The translations under genes were made by a program, and so were the position numbers. A stretch of 6,565 nt of DNA from Candidatus Thorarchaeota archaeon (GTDB lineage: Archaea > Asgardarchaeota > Thorarchaeia > Thorarchaeales > Thorarchaeaceae). The notes under the pieces were generated by a model. That model did no database searches. It had not been told where the DNA came from and saw nothing but the letters and a program-made list of their open reading frames with translations. Of the stretch, positions 5,865 through 6,565 are shown one piece after another. The stretch covers positions 1 through 6,565 of the forward strand of contig JAEOST010000555.1 in NCBI GenBank assembly GCA_016840245.1, in the 5' to 3' direction. Each line of letters begins with the position of its first letter. Position 1 is the stretch's first letter.

Positions 5865-6565
5865 ATGAGCGATTTCAAAGTAGTTCTAGCAAGTGGTGCT
5901 GAGCATCTAAAGGAACAGTTCGCTGAACTCGGAATCCAAGTCTTCTGTACAGATCCTAACTTTGATGGGAAACACTTCTTTCCCAATATGGACCTCTATG
6001 TGAAGATAGGACAGATCGAAGAGCTTGCCAATCAGAGAGTTGTTGTAGTTCAGAGTTGTACAGGTTCAACTCCTGCAGCAGAGGAGTTCTATACAACAGC
6101 TGACCGTGTCGAAGAGCTCATTCTGTTACTTGACCTGCTACAGTACCCCTTTCGAGTCACGAAGACTGGACACAAACAGTACGAAGTAGAGAACTTACCT
6201 CCTCCCAGTCGTGTGGAGGTTGTATTGACTTTTCAGCCATATGCACTTCAGGACAAGGCCTTCAGTACCGGCGAAGCTGTATCAAGTCGAACTGCTATGA
6301 ACACCATAGCAGGTCTATGCGATAGACTCTGGGTTGTCGAACCAGTTGTAAACAGAGGTCTCAATTGGGCCGAGAGACTGGCAGAGCAGGGTAAGTATGA
6401 GGTCATCTCCTTTACGAAGGAACTCATCGAGATGGCTGCTGATACCTTCGGATTCAAGGACTATGTCCTTACTGCTCCTGATGAAGGGGCACAAACCCGA
6501 TTTGGAGTTCCCGGGTTCAGTAAACGACGATCTGACTCATTCACCATAGATATGCAGGGAGAACT
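5865..6565 (+). CDS. Divergent PRPP-synthetase-like protein, 3' end outside window (partial)
   Basis: The first 233 residues of a protein related to ribose-phosphate pyrophosphokinase, which makes PRPP from ATP and ribose 5-phosphate. Family landmarks in order: a GKHFFPNMDLYVKI segment (35-48) at the usual RFPDGE.YV.I position; VVVVQSCT (59-66); EELILLLDLL (83-92); FQPYALQDKAFSTGEAVSSRT (123-143), equal to the ATP-binding (P)YxxYARQDKxFxxGEAxSxxT; DRLWVVEP (153-160); APDEGA (204-209); and KRR (220-222). The PRPP-binding loop would lie beyond the window. Two departures stand out: the Arg of ARQD is Leu127, and the DLH/NPH motif with the active-site histidine reads EPVV (159-162). There is also an insert around 96-116. 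It may be a regulatory or altered-activity paralog rather than the housekeeping enzyme (inference). The ATG at 5865 starts directly at the first strand, SDFKVVLASG. Confidence 0.8.
   Translation, partial: MSDFKVVLASGAEHLKEQFAELGIQVFCTDPNFDGKHFFPNMDLYVKIGQIEELANQRVVVVQSCTGSTPAAEEFYTTADRVEELILLLDLLQYPFRVTKTGHKQYEVENLPPPSRVEVVLTFQPYALQDKAFSTGEAVSSRTAMNTIAGLCDRLWVVEPVVNRGLNWAERLAEQGKYEVISFTKELIEMAADTFGFKDYVLTAPDEGAQTRFGVPGFSKRRSDSFTIDMQGE

Noticed and set aside
6062..6074. tRNA B-box-like GGTTCAACTCC
   Set aside because: It lies within the PRPP-synthetase-like coding sequence (codons for GSTP) and has no matching acceptor, D or anticodon arms around it.
6248..6457. A 69-codon minus-strand open frame
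   Set aside because: It is antisense to the conserved DRLWVVEP region of the PRPP-synthetase-like gene.

Overview
The window looks archaeal. Most genes appear to have their own AT-rich TATA-like element, at a distance that predicts a short leader or none. The MutS-family ATPase is of the kind found in archaea, and the last gene resembles archaeal PRPP synthetases more than bacterial ones. Base composition is balanced to slightly AT-rich by eye. An Asgard-type (for example Thorarchaeota-like) genome would fit, but that is an impression rather than a demonstration. No tRNA, rRNA, CRISPR array, transposase or phage gene was seen, so this reads as ordinary chromosomal DNA.

Layout. (1) Positions 1-1969, plus strand: the 3' part of a MutS-related ATPase, followed 23 bases later by a complete YfcE/MJ0936-type metallophosphoesterase; these two are probably co-transcribed. 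(2) Positions 1983-2588, minus strand: an unrecognised all-helical protein, convergent with the phosphoesterase. (3) Positions 2734-3439, plus strand: a small three-cysteine protein resembling the TIGR04076 family, then a single-domain cupin. (4) Positions 3463-5074 (or 5095), minus strand: two membrane proteins in tandem, the upstream one with a two-helix hairpin and the downstream one with an N-terminal membrane domain and a C-terminal HEAT-like repeat region. (5) Positions 5220-5531, plus strand: a 103-residue protein with a C-terminal five-cysteine metal site. (6) Positions 5575-5724, minus strand: a 49-residue zinc-ribbon protein, easily missed because of its size. (7) From 5865 to the window end, plus strand: the N-terminal 233 residues of a divergent PRPP-synthetase-like protein that lacks the usual catalytic-site histidine.

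The strand pattern (+ + - + + - - + - +) gives mostly single-gene units. Convergent ends are tightly packed (13, 23 and 43 bases apart) and divergent starts share intergenic regions of about 125-145 bases. Two of these divergent regions carry nearly the same 19-base element, and a third carries two related elements, so the regulatory DNA is of some interest. No pathway links the whole window. The clearest functional pairings are MutS-like with phosphoesterase (operon spacing only) and the two membrane proteins (same strand, 58-base gap). The most unusual protein is the PRPP-synthetase-like one at the right edge.
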